64,000 nucleotides of DNA from Sphingomonas morindae (GCF_023822065.1 NZ_CP084931.1:488102-552101); one strand, 5' to 3'; positions 35,204 to 44,211 are shown, numbered from the stretch's first letter. Numbers and translations are program-made. Notes: generated by a model not told the origin, from the sequence alone.

Positions 35204-36459
35204 GCCCGGGCTCCGGCGCGATCAGCGTGGCGGGCGAAGGCCGCGACGACAAGGAAGCAGAAGGCGGGCACCAGCATCGCCCAGCGGATCGCGCCGCTCC
35301 GATCCGAAATCAGCCCCATCAGCGCGGTCAGCACCGCGCCGCCGATGATCGCCATCACGATCGGCGAGGCCGCCGGCTTGGTGAGCGGACCGAGGCCGCG
35401 CAGCGTCAGCACGAAGATGGCGGGATACATGATCGACATGAAGGCGCTGGACGCGACCAGCGCGGCGACGCCGAGCCCGCCGCCGGCAAGCGTCGCCACC
35501 AGGCACAGCCCCGCGTCGATCAGCGCGAAGGCCAGCATCAGCCGCGCCGCCGAGAGCCGCGCCATCAGCGCCGCGCCGAGGAAGCGCCCGGCCATGAACA
35601 GCGCCAGCGAGAGGGTGAGCAGCCAGGCCGCATGGCGCGTGCCAATCTCCGGCAGCGCGGCCGTGGCGTAGCGGATCAGATAGCTCCAAATCCCCACCTG
35701 CGCGCCGACATAGAAGAATTGCGCCGCCACCCCCGCGCAATAGGCGGGGCGGCGCAGCAAGGCGCGATAGGCGCCGGGCGCGCGCTCCTCGGCGCTGGCG
35801 CCCGCCGTCGCCACCGCCGGAAAGCGCATCCGCAGGAACAGGAGCGCCCAGAGCCAGGTAACGCCCGCGATCAGCAGATAGGGCAGCCGCACCGCCGCCG
35901 CTTGCGCGGTCACGCTGCGGGTCTCGTCCGAGAGGATCAGCATCAGGCCGAGCGCCACCCCCGCGATCGAGCCGAGCGGATTAAAGGCCTGGGCAAGCGT
36001 GAGCCGCTGCTCGGCCGTCTCGCGCGGCCCGAGCGCGGCCACCATCGGGTTGGCGGCGGTCTCGAGAAAGGCCAGGCCGCTCGCAATCACGAACAGCGCG
36101 AAGAGGAAGAAGCCATAGCTCAGCAGCCGCGAGGCGGGCCAGAAGAGCAGCGCGCCGGCGCCGAACAGCCCCAGCCCCGTCACCACCGCCGTGCGATAGC
36201 CGAAGCGGCGCATCGTCAGCGCCGCGGGCGTGGCGAAACAGAAATAGCCGAAGTAGAAGGCCGACTGCACCAGGCCCGAACGAAAGTCCCCAAGCTTAAA
36301 AAGCGTCCTGAAATGCGCGATCAGGACATCGTTGAGATTGTTGGCGACGCCCCACAGGAAGAAGAGGCCGATGGCGAGCGCCATCGCCCAGGGTGTCCGC
36401 TCCAGCGCGGGCGGCATAGCGTCGGCGCCCGCCACGGGATTTCTTCCATGATCCGTCAT
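35200..36459 (-). CDS. fucP: L-fucose:H+ symporter
   Basis: A 419-residue, twelve-helix MFS carrier of the FucP family. Helix 1 ends in GVANNLNDVLIAHF with the proton-coupling Asp, and helix 4 carries GLAFLETAANPMV with the second essential Glu, as in E. coli FucP (Asp46, Glu135). The ATG at 36459 follows GGGGTGAGG; a longer in-frame reading lies inside the receptor gene. It starts the overlapping set fucP-AKR-UxaA-SDR-mutarotase-GH29 and follows the TonB receptor by 86 nt. Confidence 0.88.
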   Translation of the reverse strand: MTDHGRNPVAGADAMPPALERTPWAMALAIGLFFLWGVANNLNDVLIAHFRTLFKLGDFRSGLVQSAFYFGYFCFATPAALTMRRFGYRTAVVTGLGLFGAGALLFWPASRLLSYGFFLFALFVIASGLAFLETAANPMVAALGPRETAEQRLTLAQAFNPLGSIAGVALGLMLILSDETRSVTAQAAAVRLPYLLIAGVTWLWALLFLRMRFPAVATAGASAEERAPGAYRALLRRPAYCAGVAAQFFYVGAQVGIWSYLIRYATAALPEIGTRHAAWLLTLSLALFMAGRFLGAALMARLSAARLMLAFALIDAGLCLVATLAGGGLGVAALVASSAFMSIMYPAIFVLTLRGLGPLTKPAASPIVMAIIGGAVLTALMGLISDRSGAIRWAMLVPAFCFLVVAAFARHADRAGARA

Positions 36460-36483
36460 CCTCACCCCTGTTCTTTTCTGGAA

Positions 36484-36508
36484 TGGCCGGGGCGCCGTGC
36501 CCCGACCA
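36484..36508 (-). terminator. Intercistronic hairpin between fucose TonB receptor gene and fucP
   Basis: Stem TGGcCGGGGC / GCCCCGaCCA with a 5-nt loop, no T-run. It probably attenuates or protects mRNA so that the receptor is made in excess over the downstream genes; a full terminator is less likely as fucP has no clear promoter of its own. Confidence 0.4.
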
Positions 36509-36545
36509 TCCGTGCCAGAGGGTAGCACGCCGCGACGCGCCGCTC

Positions 36546-39335
36546 CTAGAAGGTGATCCGCGCGATGCCGCTGATGCGGCGGTCGTCGATCGTCACGTCG
36601 CGCGGCCGGGTGTCGAGCCCGAAATAGGTGGTGAGCCGCGTGTTGAGCAGATTGCGCCCGTCCACCGTCAGCGAGAAATGCGGCGTGACATTGTAGGTCA
36701 GCGAGGCATCGAGCTGGCCGAACGCCTTGTTGAAGATCGGCAGGCTGCCCGTGCCGTTGCCGGCCGTGGTCTGCACATATTTGCTGCGCCAATTATAGGC
36801 GGCGCGCGCCGAAATCTTGCCCAGCTCGTAGATGCCGACGACATTGTAGCTGTACTTGGAGAGGTTCTCCAGCGGCACGTTCGTCACCGGGCCGGACGTC
36901 TGCGGGCTCGGCGCCTTGGAGTCCACATAGGTGAAGTTGCTCTGCACGCCCAGGCCGCGCAACAGGCCGGGGAGGAAATCGAAGAACTGCTGATAGGCGA
37001 CTTCGACGCCCTTCACCTTGCCGCTGGCGACATTGTTGTACGAGGTGACTTCGTAATTGAAGGTCTGGCCGTCGGGGAAGGTGACCGCGCGATTGGTGAC
37101 GGCGGTCTGGATATAGTTGGAGATATGCTTGTAGAAAGCCGCCGCCGTGAGCGAACCCGTGCGCGAGAAATACCATTCCAGCGACAGATCCAGATTCTTG
37201 GACGTCATCGGCTTGAGATAGGGATTGCCGCCCGACGCGGTGTGGATCTGATTGAGCTGGCTGGTGCCCGGCTCGGTGAGGGTGAGGCTCGGGTTGAGCT
37301 GATCGAAGGTCGGCCGCGCCAGATTGGCCGAGGCGGCGAAGCGCAGCTGCAGCTTGTCGGTCAGATGGCCGCGCAGATTGAGGCTCGGCAGAACCTTGGT
37401 GTAGCTGCGCGAATCCCCGATCGGGCTGAAGGTGGTGGCGCCGTTGGTGGAGGTGCCGTCGGCCTGGGTCACCTGCTCGGTCTGCTGGTAGAAGCCGTTG
37501 ACCGCGAGTTCGGTCTTGACGATGCGCACGCCGATATTGCCGTCGATCGGCACCGGCAGGCGATCCGCCTTGAAGAAGGCCGCGACATAGCCCGCATAGG
37601 TCTTCTGGCGCTCGTCGTTGCGGCCGCTGGGCAGATAGCTGGGCAGCGTATCGATGCCGAGCGCGGCGCGGGTCGCGTCATAGTCGACGATGGTGCTGCG
37701 CGGGAAGGCGATGATGCCGTTGAACAGATCGGCGTCGCCGCGGAAGAAGTCCGTCAGGTCGACACGCTCATATTGGCCGAGCGGACCGGACAGGCCGGTA
37801 TAGCGATAGCCCGTGTCCTTGGTGCTGTTCGAGCGGTCGGCGAAGCGGAAGCCCGCCTTCACCGAGGAGAGGAAGCCGCCATCGAACTTATATTCCGCAT
37901 CGACCCGGCCGGCCTTGTCGCTGCCGACCGAGCGGTTGATATCGTCCAGATAGCCGCCGAGCGTGTAATTGTTCGGGTTGTCGATCGCGCCCGCCGGACC
38001 GATGCCGATCACCGGAATGGCGCTGCGGATATCCTGGGTGAGCGTGCCGGCCGTGGAGTTGAGGATTACGATCGAGCGCGTGTTGGTGGTGGTCGCCCGC
38101 ACATATTGGCCGTCGGCGGTGATGGTCAGCCGGTCGGTCGGCTTCCACTTGGCGTTGAGCGAATAGTCGGTGGTGATCGAGTGGCGGACGCTGAGGCTGG
38201 TGTTGGAGTTGACCGGCACGTTGGCGAAGGTGCCGCTCTGGAAATCGCCGTTGTCCGCATAGGTGAAGGCCGCGCCCGGCAGCGGCTGGATGGCGGCGTC
38301 GCCCGAATAGGCGAACCAGCTATAATCGTCGAACCGGAACTTATAGTCGTTGCGGAAGACTTCGCCGGTGAATTCCAGCGTCGGGCTGGGCCGCCACTGG
38401 ATGGCGACATCGGTGCCGAAGCGGCGGCGATCGCCATAATGCTGGCCGATGCCGGTGCCGTGCGGCAGGGTGGTGGTCTGGCCCGTGCGGTTCAGGCTCG
38501 CCAGCGTGGCGGCGTCGGCGGGCACGGTCGGATCCAGCGTGTAGAAGGGCTGGGTGCTGATCGTGTCCTCGCGGAAGGCGGTCTTCTGATAGGCGATGTC
38601 GGCAAGGATGCCGATCTCGCCGATGCCCGTCTCCCAGCGGTCGCTCAACAGGCCCGAAAAGCTCGGCTTGCTCTTGTCGACCAGGTCGTAATAGCTGTTG
38701 TTGACCGAAGCCGAGGCCTTGAAGCCGCTGAAGTCGAACGGCTTGCGCGTGCGGAAATTGATCGTGCCGCTGAGCTGGTCCTCGATCAGGTCCGATGACG
38801 GGTTCTTGTACACGTCGATCCCGGCGAGCAGCTCGGACGGCACGTCCTCGAGGCTCAGCTGGTTGGCGCCGTTGGCGGTGAAGATGTCGCGGCCGTTCAG
38901 TTCGGTGCGGACCTGGGTGAGGCCGCGGATGGCGACCGAGCTGCCCTCGCCATATTGGCGCTGGATCTGGATGCCCGAGATGCGCTGCAGCGCCTCGGCG
39001 ACGTTGCGGTCCGGCAGCTTGCCAATGTCCTCGGCGACGATGGAATCGACGATCTGGGGCGAGTTGCGCTTGATCGACTGGGCCGACTGGAGGCTGGCGC
39101 GAACGCCGGTGACGACGATCGCCGCCGAAGCGTCACCCGGCTGCTGCGACGTATCCGCCTGGCCCTGATCGCCGCTCGGCGCGGTCGCGCCGCCGCTCGA
39201 GCTCTGGGCGTTGACCGGACCGGCGGTCCCGGTCTGCGCCTGGCCGGCGGTCGCGCCGACGAACAGGGCCGCCATCGAGCAGGTCAACAGGAAGCGCGCG
39301 CCAGCGGTGCCGCGCGAACCGAGGTTCGACGTCAT
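36546..39335 (-). CDS. TonB-dependent receptor of the fucose operon (TIGR01782-like)
   Basis: A 929-residue outer-membrane receptor. Signal peptide about 1-34, a Gln/Ser/Gly-rich linker, then plug blocks AIVVTGVRASLQSAQSIKR, VDSIVAEDIGKLPDRNVAEA and LQRISGIQIQR, which mark the Caulobacter/Sphingomonas oligosaccharide-receptor class. The barrel ends in ISGIARITF with terminal Phe. GGAGAGGA precedes the ATG. As first gene before fucP and divergent from an IclR regulator, it most likely imports fucosylated oligosaccharides (inference). Confidence 0.9.
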   Translation of the reverse strand: MTSNLGSRGTAGARFLLTCSMAALFVGATAGQAQTGTAGPVNAQSSSGGATAPSGDQGQADTSQQPGDASAAIVVTGVRASLQSAQSIKRNSPQIVDSIVAEDIGKLPDRNVAEALQRISGIQIQRQYGEGSSVAIRGLTQVRTELNGRDIFTANGANQLSLEDVPSELLAGIDVYKNPSSDLIEDQLSGTINFRTRKPFDFSGFKASASVNNSYYDLVDKSKPSFSGLLSDRWETGIGEIGILADIAYQKTAFREDTISTQPFYTLDPTVPADAATLASLNRTGQTTTLPHGTGIGQHYGDRRRFGTDVAIQWRPSPTLEFTGEVFRNDYKFRFDDYSWFAYSGDAAIQPLPGAAFTYADNGDFQSGTFANVPVNSNTSLSVRHSITTDYSLNAKWKPTDRLTITADGQYVRATTTNTRSIVILNSTAGTLTQDIRSAIPVIGIGPAGAIDNPNNYTLGGYLDDINRSVGSDKAGRVDAEYKFDGGFLSSVKAGFRFADRSNSTKDTGYRYTGLSGPLGQYERVDLTDFFRGDADLFNGIIAFPRSTIVDYDATRAALGIDTLPSYLPSGRNDERQKTYAGYVAAFFKADRLPVPIDGNIGVRIVKTELAVNGFYQQTEQVTQADGTSTNGATTFSPIGDSRSYTKVLPSLNLRGHLTDKLQLRFAASANLARPTFDQLNPSLTLTEPGTSQLNQIHTASGGNPYLKPMTSKNLDLSLEWYFSRTGSLTAAAFYKHISNYIQTAVTNRAVTFPDGQTFNYEVTSYNNVASGKVKGVEVAYQQFFDFLPGLLRGLGVQSNFTYVDSKAPSPQTSGPVTNVPLENLSKYSYNVVGIYELGKISARAAYNWRSKYVQTTAGNGTGSLPIFNKAFGQLDASLTYNVTPHFSLTVDGRNLLNTRLTTYFGLDTRPRDVTIDDRRISGIARITF

Positions 39336-39508
39336 ATTCCTCTCCAGAACCAGTGCCTTACCCAGCCAAGCCGGGGTCTTGGAGCGCGGCCTAGCAGGCT
39401 CGGCCGCGTGACGAAATATGAAATTGTCGTTTAAATCTGATTTTTACGGAGCGTTGCGCGCTTGCCATGGAGCCGGTAGCGTCGCCGGCTTGGGGAGAGG
39501 CTTGGTTC
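39336..39508. promoter_or_regulatory. Divergent promoter region, fucose receptor / IclR gene
   Basis: A 173-nt spacer. Its AT-rich core near 39413-39447 holds ACGAAATATGAAATT, then TCGTTT, and a perfect small inverted repeat AAATC-T-GATTT at 39433-39443. This is the likely operator for the IclR-type protein, since it is the only low-GC stretch here. No clear -35/-10 pair could be fixed. Confidence 0.4.
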
Positions 39509-40261
39509 ATGTCGACGACAGGAAAGTACCGCGCGCCGGCCTTGTTGAAGGGCCTCGAAATTCTCGAACTGCTCGCGCGCGCGCCGCAGCCCATGCCCAC
39601 CTCCGACATCTCGGCGGCGCTGGGGCGCTCGGTCAGCGAGCTGTTCCGGATGCTGCAGGTGCTCGAGGAGACCGGCTATATCAGCCGCTCGGGCGAAGGC
39701 TATCGGATCACCAACCGGCTCTTCTCGCTCGGCATGGCGCAGCCGCCGGTGCGCGATCTGCTGGGCCAGGCGCTGCCCGAGATGCGCGCGCTGGCAAGCG
39801 CCACCCAGCAGAGTTGCCACCTCGCCGTCGCCTCGGGCGCGGAGATCGCGGTGGTGGCGACGGTGGAGGCGCCCGGCCTGCTCGGCTTCGCGGTGCGCAT
39901 GGGCTATAGGCGGCCGCTCATCCAGTCCGCCTCGGGCCATATTCTGCTGGCCTTCCAGTCGGCGGCGGTGCGCGCCGAGATGCTGCGCGAGACCAGGGCG
40001 GCGCGGCTGGCCTTCGATGCGGGCGCGCTCGATGCGCAGCTCGCCGCCATCCGCGCGGCCGGCTATGTCACCATGGCCAGCCCGATGCTCACCGCCATCA
40101 CCGATGTCTCGGCGCCGGTGCTGGCCGATGGCGCGGCGGTGGCGGCGCTCACCATGCCCTTTGTGACGGGCGCCGCCGCGCGCCTCCCGCAGGACGAGGC
40201 GCGCGACGTGCTGCTCGCCACCACCGCGCGCCTGTCCGCCGCGCTCGACCTGGCCGGCTGA
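39509..40261 (+). CDS. IclR-family transcriptional regulator
   Basis: A 250-residue regulator. Winged helix at residues 8-70 (ALLKGLEILELLARAP, TSDISAALGRSVSELFRMLQVLEE, YRITNRLFSLGM) followed by the IclR effector domain (CHLAVASGAEIAVVATVEAP, SASGHILLAF, AGYVTMASPML, VAALTMPFV). The ATG at 39509 has GGGGAGAGG 8 nt upstream; an in-frame start at 39467 is less likely. Divergent from the fucose TonB receptor, so it is the probable regulator of the fucose operon, with fucose or a pathway acid as effector (inference). Confidence 0.87.
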   Translation: MSTTGKYRAPALLKGLEILELLARAPQPMPTSDISAALGRSVSELFRMLQVLEETGYISRSGEGYRITNRLFSLGMAQPPVRDLLGQALPEMRALASATQQSCHLAVASGAEIAVVATVEAPGLLGFAVRMGYRRPLIQSASGHILLAFQSAAVRAEMLRETRAARLAFDAGALDAQLAAIRAAGYVTMASPMLTAITDVSAPVLADGAAVAALTMPFVTGAAARLPQDEARDVLLATTARLSAALDLAG

Positions 40262-40274
40262 GCGCGGCGCATCC

Positions 40275-40880
40275 TCAGCGCGCGGGCGTCGCGGCGGGGG
40301 CGGGCGCCGGCGGGGCGGCGGGGGCCATCGCACCGGGCGCGGGCGGCGGCGCGGCGGCGAAGGCGGGCGGCGGCGCACCCGGCCCACCCGGCGGCGGCGG
40401 CGGAGCGCCCGGACCGGCGAGCGGCGGGGGCGGCGGTGGAGCGCCCGGGCCGGCGGGCGGCGGGCCGTCCCGACCGGGCCGCGGGCCATGCGGACCGCGC
40501 GGCATCAGCGCATGGACGGTGCCGCCGGCATCGACCAGAAAATCGGCATGAAGCCGCCCGCGATCGAAGCGGCCCTGCACCGTCACGCTCTGCCCATCGG
40601 CGACGAGGCCGCGATCGCCGGCGCCCGGCCCGAGATCGACCAGCGTCCGCGCGCTGCCATCATCCGCGACGAAGCTGTCGCCATAGGTTTCGGCGACCCG
40701 TGCGCGGATGCTGACGATGCCGTCGCTGCCCGGGAGGCTGCGGATCGCAACCGGATGCAAGGGCGCCATTTCGATCGGGGGCTGGAGCTGGCGGCCGGCC
40801 ACGGCGCCGACGCCGCCGCCGACGATGAGCAGCGCCGCGGCGGCCAGGGCCTGGGCGCGTCGGGTAGTGAAATGAGCCAT
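40275..40880 (-). CDS. Periplasmic OB-fold-like protein with proline-rich tail
   Basis: A 201-residue protein anchored or secreted by its first 30 residues (AQALAAAALLIVGGGVGAVA). Residues 50-125 look like a small beta-barrel of the OB type: IVSIRARVAETYGDSFVADD, RTLVDLGPG and VTVQGRFDRGRLHADFLVD. The last 75 residues are low-complexity Pro/Ala/Gly with runs of five and six prolines. It is divergent from the response regulator gene, an arrangement like ygiW next to qseBC in E. coli, where YgiW is also an OB-fold (BOF) protein. Family membership is not certain. Confidence 0.6.
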   Translation of the reverse strand: MAHFTTRRAQALAAAALLIVGGGVGAVAGRQLQPPIEMAPLHPVAIRSLPGSDGIVSIRARVAETYGDSFVADDGSARTLVDLGPGAGDRGLVADGQSVTVQGRFDRGRLHADFLVDAGGTVHALMPRGPHGPRPGRDGPPPAGPGAPPPPPPLAGPGAPPPPPGGPGAPPPAFAAAPPPAPGAMAPAAPPAPAPAATPAR

Positions 40881-40950
40881 GAAGCGTCTCCGTTCTGCGT
40901 CGATGTCCCGGCTTCTAGCGACCCGCGCCCAGCCCCCGCTGAACCGCGCC

Positions 40951-40967
40951 GTTCAGTTTCGGTTTAG
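40951..40967 (+). promoter_or_regulatory. Putative response-regulator binding repeat
   Basis: GTTCAG-TTTCG-GTTTAG is a direct repeat with 11-nt phasing, as OmpR/PmrA-type regulators use. A GCTGAAC copy in reverse orientation lies at 40939-40945. The site is between the divergent OB-fold gene and the response regulator, 52 nt before the latter. Confidence 0.45.
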
Positions 40968-41018
40968 CTGGATGGGCAAGGGTCGCGCGGCCGAGGGCGG
41001 GACGGATGGAGGCAGGCG

Positions 41019-41687
41019 ATGCGGGTGTTGGTGATCGAGGATGATGCGGCGCTCGGCGAGGCGATGGCGCGCCATCTTCGCGCCGAGCATTTCGCGGTCG
41101 ATCTCGTCGCCGACGGGATCGATGGCGGTCATCTCGGCGCCACCGAATTGTACGACGCGGCGGTGCTGGACCTCGGCCTGCCCGGGCGCGACGGCCTGTC
41201 GATCCTCGAGGAGTGGCGGCGCGCGGGGGTGCGGCTGCCGGTGCTGATCCTCACCGCGCGCGATCAATGGTCGGACAAGGTGCAGGGCTTCAAGGCCGGC
41301 GCGGACGATTATCTCACCAAGCCTTTCCGCGTCGAGGAGCTGGTGATGCGGCTGCGCGCGCTGGCCCGCCGCGCCGCCGGCCATGCCGCGGCGGTGATCG
41401 ACTGCGGCCCGCTGCGGTTCGAGGCGCAGACCGGTCAGTTCGAGCTGGACGGTCTGCCGCTGCGCCTGACCGGGTTCGAATGGCGCGTGCTCTCGGCGCT
41501 GATGCTCCGCAAGGAGGTGGTGGTGGAGCGGCTGGAATTGCTGGAGCGCGTCTATGAGGGCGATGCCGATGTCGATTCCAACTCGCTCGAGGTGATTATC
41601 GGCCGACTTCGGCGCAAAATCGGCGCCGAACGGATCGAAACCGTGCGCGGGCGCGGCTATCGGCTCACCGCGGGCGACGCGGCGTGA
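41019..41687 (+). CDS. OmpR-family response regulator (QseB/PmrA-like)
   Basis: A 222-residue two-domain regulator. Receiver residues 1-115: acidic pair IEDDAALGE, phospho-acceptor Asp51 in VLDLGLPGRDGL, Thr in ILTARD, Lys in DDYLTKPF. The C-terminal winged helix includes LRLTGFEWRVLSALM, VVVERLELLERVY and DSNSLEVIIGRLRRKIG, with a terminal RGRGYRL wing. It overlaps its kinase gene by GTGA. An OmpR-type direct repeat upstream suggests autoregulation. The signal is not visible; relatives respond to metals, peptides or quinones. Confidence 0.9.
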   Translation: MRVLVIEDDAALGEAMARHLRAEHFAVDLVADGIDGGHLGATELYDAAVLDLGLPGRDGLSILEEWRRAGVRLPVLILTARDQWSDKVQGFKAGADDYLTKPFRVEELVMRLRALARRAAGHAAAVIDCGPLRFEAQTGQFELDGLPLRLTGFEWRVLSALMLRKEVVVERLELLERVYEGDADVDSNSLEVIIGRLRRKIGAERIETVRGRGYRLTAGDAA

Positions 41688-43096
41688 GGCTGTTGCCGCG
41701 TTCGCTGGCCGGGCGGCTGCTCGCCACCGCCGCGCTGGCGCTTCTGGTGGCGCTGGCGATCGCCGCCGCCGCGATCGGGCATGTGCTGGGCCGCTTCGTC
41801 ATCGCCGGCATGGACCAGCGGCTCGACGCGCAGCTCGCGCTGGTGGCGCGCGCGGTGGGGCCGGATGGCAGCGTCGCGCCGGGCCGGCTGATCGATCCGC
41901 CGCCCTTCGATCGGCCCGGCAGCGGCTGGGCGTGGCAGCTGCGCGCGCCCGGCGGCCGCTGGCATTCGGCCTCGGCGGCGGGGATGGGCCCGGTGCGCGC
42001 GACGGGACCGTCGCACAATCCCCCGCCCCCGCCGCATCCAGAGCGCGGCCCGGCTGCGCCGCCGCCCCAGGAGAGCGGCCTGCCGGGGCCGCCGCCCCGC
42101 CCGTTCGACGGCATCGCCGCCGATGGCGCGCCGATCCACGGGCGCCTGCTGGAGATCGCCACCACGCGCGGGCCCGCCGTGCTTCTCGCCACCGCGCCGC
42201 GCGCGCTGGTGCGGCGTCCGCTGCGCGAGGCGACCGCGCCGCTGCTGCTCTCGGTGGCGCTGCTCGGCGGCCTGCTGCTGCTCGCGGTGCTCGTGCAGCT
42301 CCGCCTCGGCCTGCGCCCGCTCGCCAGGCTCGGCACCATGCTGGCCGAGGTCCGCGCCGGCCGCCGTCGCCATGTCGAGGTGGAGGAGCCGACCGAATTG
42401 CTGCCGCTCGTCGCCGAGCTCAACGCGCTGATCGACGCCAACGAGGCCGGGCTCGCCGCCGCGCGCCGCCATGTCGCCAATCTCGCCCATGGGCTGAAGA
42501 CGCCGCTTGCGACGCTGCGGCTGGATCTCGCCGAGCCGGGCCGCGATCCCGATGGCCGGCTCGCGGCGCAGGTGGCGCGGCTGGAGGCGCAGATACGCCA
42601 CCACCTCGCCCGCGCGCGCGCCGCCGAACCGGGCGCCGCCGCGACCCCGCGCATTCCGCTCCGCCAAGCGCTGGACGCGCTGGTGGCAGCGCTGGCGCGC
42701 ATCCATGCCGATCGCGGCGTGGCGGCGCGCCTCGCCGTGCCCGACGCGCTCGCGGTGCGCTGCGATCCCCAGGATCTCGACGAGGCGCTCGGCAATCTGC
42801 TCGACAATGGCTGGCGTCACGCGCGCCGCCTCGTGCGCTGCAGCGCCGAGCCGGACGGGCGGCAGATCGCGCTGCGCATCGAGGATGATGGCGACACGCT
42901 GGACGAGGCCGGGCTGGCCGCGCTCCAGGCCGGCGAGGCGCGGCTCGACGAACAGGGCGCGGGCTATGGCCAGGGCATCCGCATCGCCCGCGCGCTGATC
43001 GAGCTGCATGGCGGTACGCTCCGCTTCGCGCGGGGCGCCAGCGGCGGCCTCGCGGTCACGCTCACCTTGCCGGCGGCGAGCGACGCGCCGCGATAG
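41684..43096 (+). CDS. Sensor histidine kinase with proline-rich periplasmic loop
   Basis: A 470-residue membrane kinase. Helix 1 about 13-35, periplasmic domain about 36-185, helix 2 about 187-210, HAMP-like linker, then the phospho-acceptor His269 in NLAHGLKTPLATLRLDL. ATPase boxes are EALGNLLDNGWRHA (N), RIEDDGDTLDEAG (G1) and GQGIRIARALIELHGG (G2). The periplasmic domain contains a stretch with five consecutive prolines, matching the proline-rich tail of the neighbouring OB-fold protein. The GTG start overlaps the regulator stop. The kinase and regulator form one unit. Confidence 0.88.
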   Translation: MRLLPRSLAGRLLATAALALLVALAIAAAAIGHVLGRFVIAGMDQRLDAQLALVARAVGPDGSVAPGRLIDPPPFDRPGSGWAWQLRAPGGRWHSASAAGMGPVRATGPSHNPPPPPHPERGPAAPPPQESGLPGPPPRPFDGIAADGAPIHGRLLEIATTRGPAVLLATAPRALVRRPLREATAPLLLSVALLGGLLLLAVLVQLRLGLRPLARLGTMLAEVRAGRRRHVEVEEPTELLPLVAELNALIDANEAGLAAARRHVANLAHGLKTPLATLRLDLAEPGRDPDGRLAAQVARLEAQIRHHLARARAAEPGAAATPRIPLRQALDALVAALARIHADRGVAARLAVPDALAVRCDPQDLDEALGNLLDNGWRHARRLVRCSAEPDGRQIALRIEDDGDTLDEAGLAALQAGEARLDEQGAGYGQGIRIARALIELHGGTLRFARGASGGLAVTLTLPAASDAPR

Positions 43097-43265
43097 CGTT
43101 GCCGCGCCGTTTCCTGGAGGAAATGCGGCGTTGATCGCGATGGTTCGCCCTCGCCGCCCGGCGGCGCGCCATCGCCGATACTGGCGCCGGTCCGGAGCCG
43201 GGGCTAGAGCAGGCCGGCCGGTCGCCCTCCCCCCTTCCGCGCGGCCGGATCGAAGGAGGCGGACC

Positions 43266-44147
43266 ATGTCCAGCGACACCGAAGCATATACGCCGCCCAA
43301 GGTCTGGCAGTGGGAGCCGGGCAATGGCGGCCCCTTCGCGACGATCAACCGGCCGATCGCCGGCGCCACGCGCGAGGCGACACTGCCCGTCGGCCGGCAC
43401 CCGCTCCAGCTCTATTCGATGGGCACGCCCAATGGCGTCAAGGTCACCATCCTGCTGGAGGAGCTGCTCGCCGCCGGCCATCCGGGCGCCGAATACGATG
43501 CCTGGCTGATCCGCATCGGCGAGGGCGACCAGTTCGGCAGCGGCTTCGTCGCCATCAATCCCAATTCCAAGATCCCCGCCATGGTGGATCATAGCGGGCC
43601 AAGCCCGATCCGCCTGTTCGAATCGGGCGCGATCCTGCTGCATCTGGCCGAACGCTTCGGCGCCTTCCTGCCGCGCGACGCGGCGGCGCGGGCCGAGGCC
43701 TTGTGCTGGCTCTTCTGGCAGGTCGGCAGCGGCCCGCTGCTGGGCGGGGGCTTTGGCCATTTCTACACCTATGCCCCGATCAAGATCCGCTACGCGATCG
43801 ACCGCTTCGCCATGGAGGCCAAGCGCCAGCTCGACGTGCTCGACCGGCGGCTGGCGGAAAGCGCCTATGTCGGCGGGGCAGACTATGGCATCGCCGACAT
43901 GGCGATCTGGCCCTGGTACGGCCAGCTGGTGCTGGGCGATCTTTATGGCGCGGCCGAGTTCCTCCAGGTCGCCGACTATGCCCATCTGCGCCGCTGGGCG
44001 GAGACGATCGCCGCGCGGCCGGCGGTGCAGCGCGGGCGGATGGTGAACCGCACCATGGGCGATCCCGCCAGCCAGCTCCGCGAACGCCACGAGGCCAGCG
44101 ATTTCGAGACGCAGACCGAGGACAAGCGCGCGACCGCCGCCGGCTGA
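43266..44147 (+). CDS. yghU: Glutathione S-transferase, YghU type
   Basis: A 293-residue GST of the Nu class, whose members reduce organic hydroperoxides and disulfides with two bound glutathiones. After an N-terminal extension (YTPPKVWQWE, NRPIAGATRE) comes the thioredoxin-like domain with LYSMGTPNGVKVTILLEEL, INPNSKIPAMVD and IRLFESGAILLHLAE, then the helical domain WLFWQVGSGPLLGGGFGHF. Length matches YghU (288). AAGGAGG lies 6 nt before the ATG. A longer in-frame reading begins inside the kinase gene and is rejected. Monocistronic; 169 nt upstream hold no recognisable element. Confidence 0.9.
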   Translation: MSSDTEAYTPPKVWQWEPGNGGPFATINRPIAGATREATLPVGRHPLQLYSMGTPNGVKVTILLEELLAAGHPGAEYDAWLIRIGEGDQFGSGFVAINPNSKIPAMVDHSGPSPIRLFESGAILLHLAERFGAFLPRDAAARAEALCWLFWQVGSGPLLGGGFGHFYTYAPIKIRYAIDRFAMEAKRQLDVLDRRLAESAYVGGADYGIADMAIWPWYGQLVLGDLYGAAEFLQVADYAHLRRWAETIAARPAVQRGRMVNRTMGDPASQLRERHEASDFETQTEDKRATAAG

Positions 44148-44211
44148 GCGGAGCCGCCGCCCGCCGCGCCGCGTTTTCCCCGCGATGCGGACGAGCATGG
44201 GAAGACGGACG

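Noticed and set aside
40281..40455. GC-rich repeat-like DNA in the OB-fold protein gene
   Set aside because: It codes for proline/alanine runs in frame, so it is coding low complexity, not an intergenic repeat or CRISPR.
43097..43265. Short open frames between kinase and GST genes
   Set aside because: No ribosome site, poor length and shadow-type composition; only the GST leader is supported.
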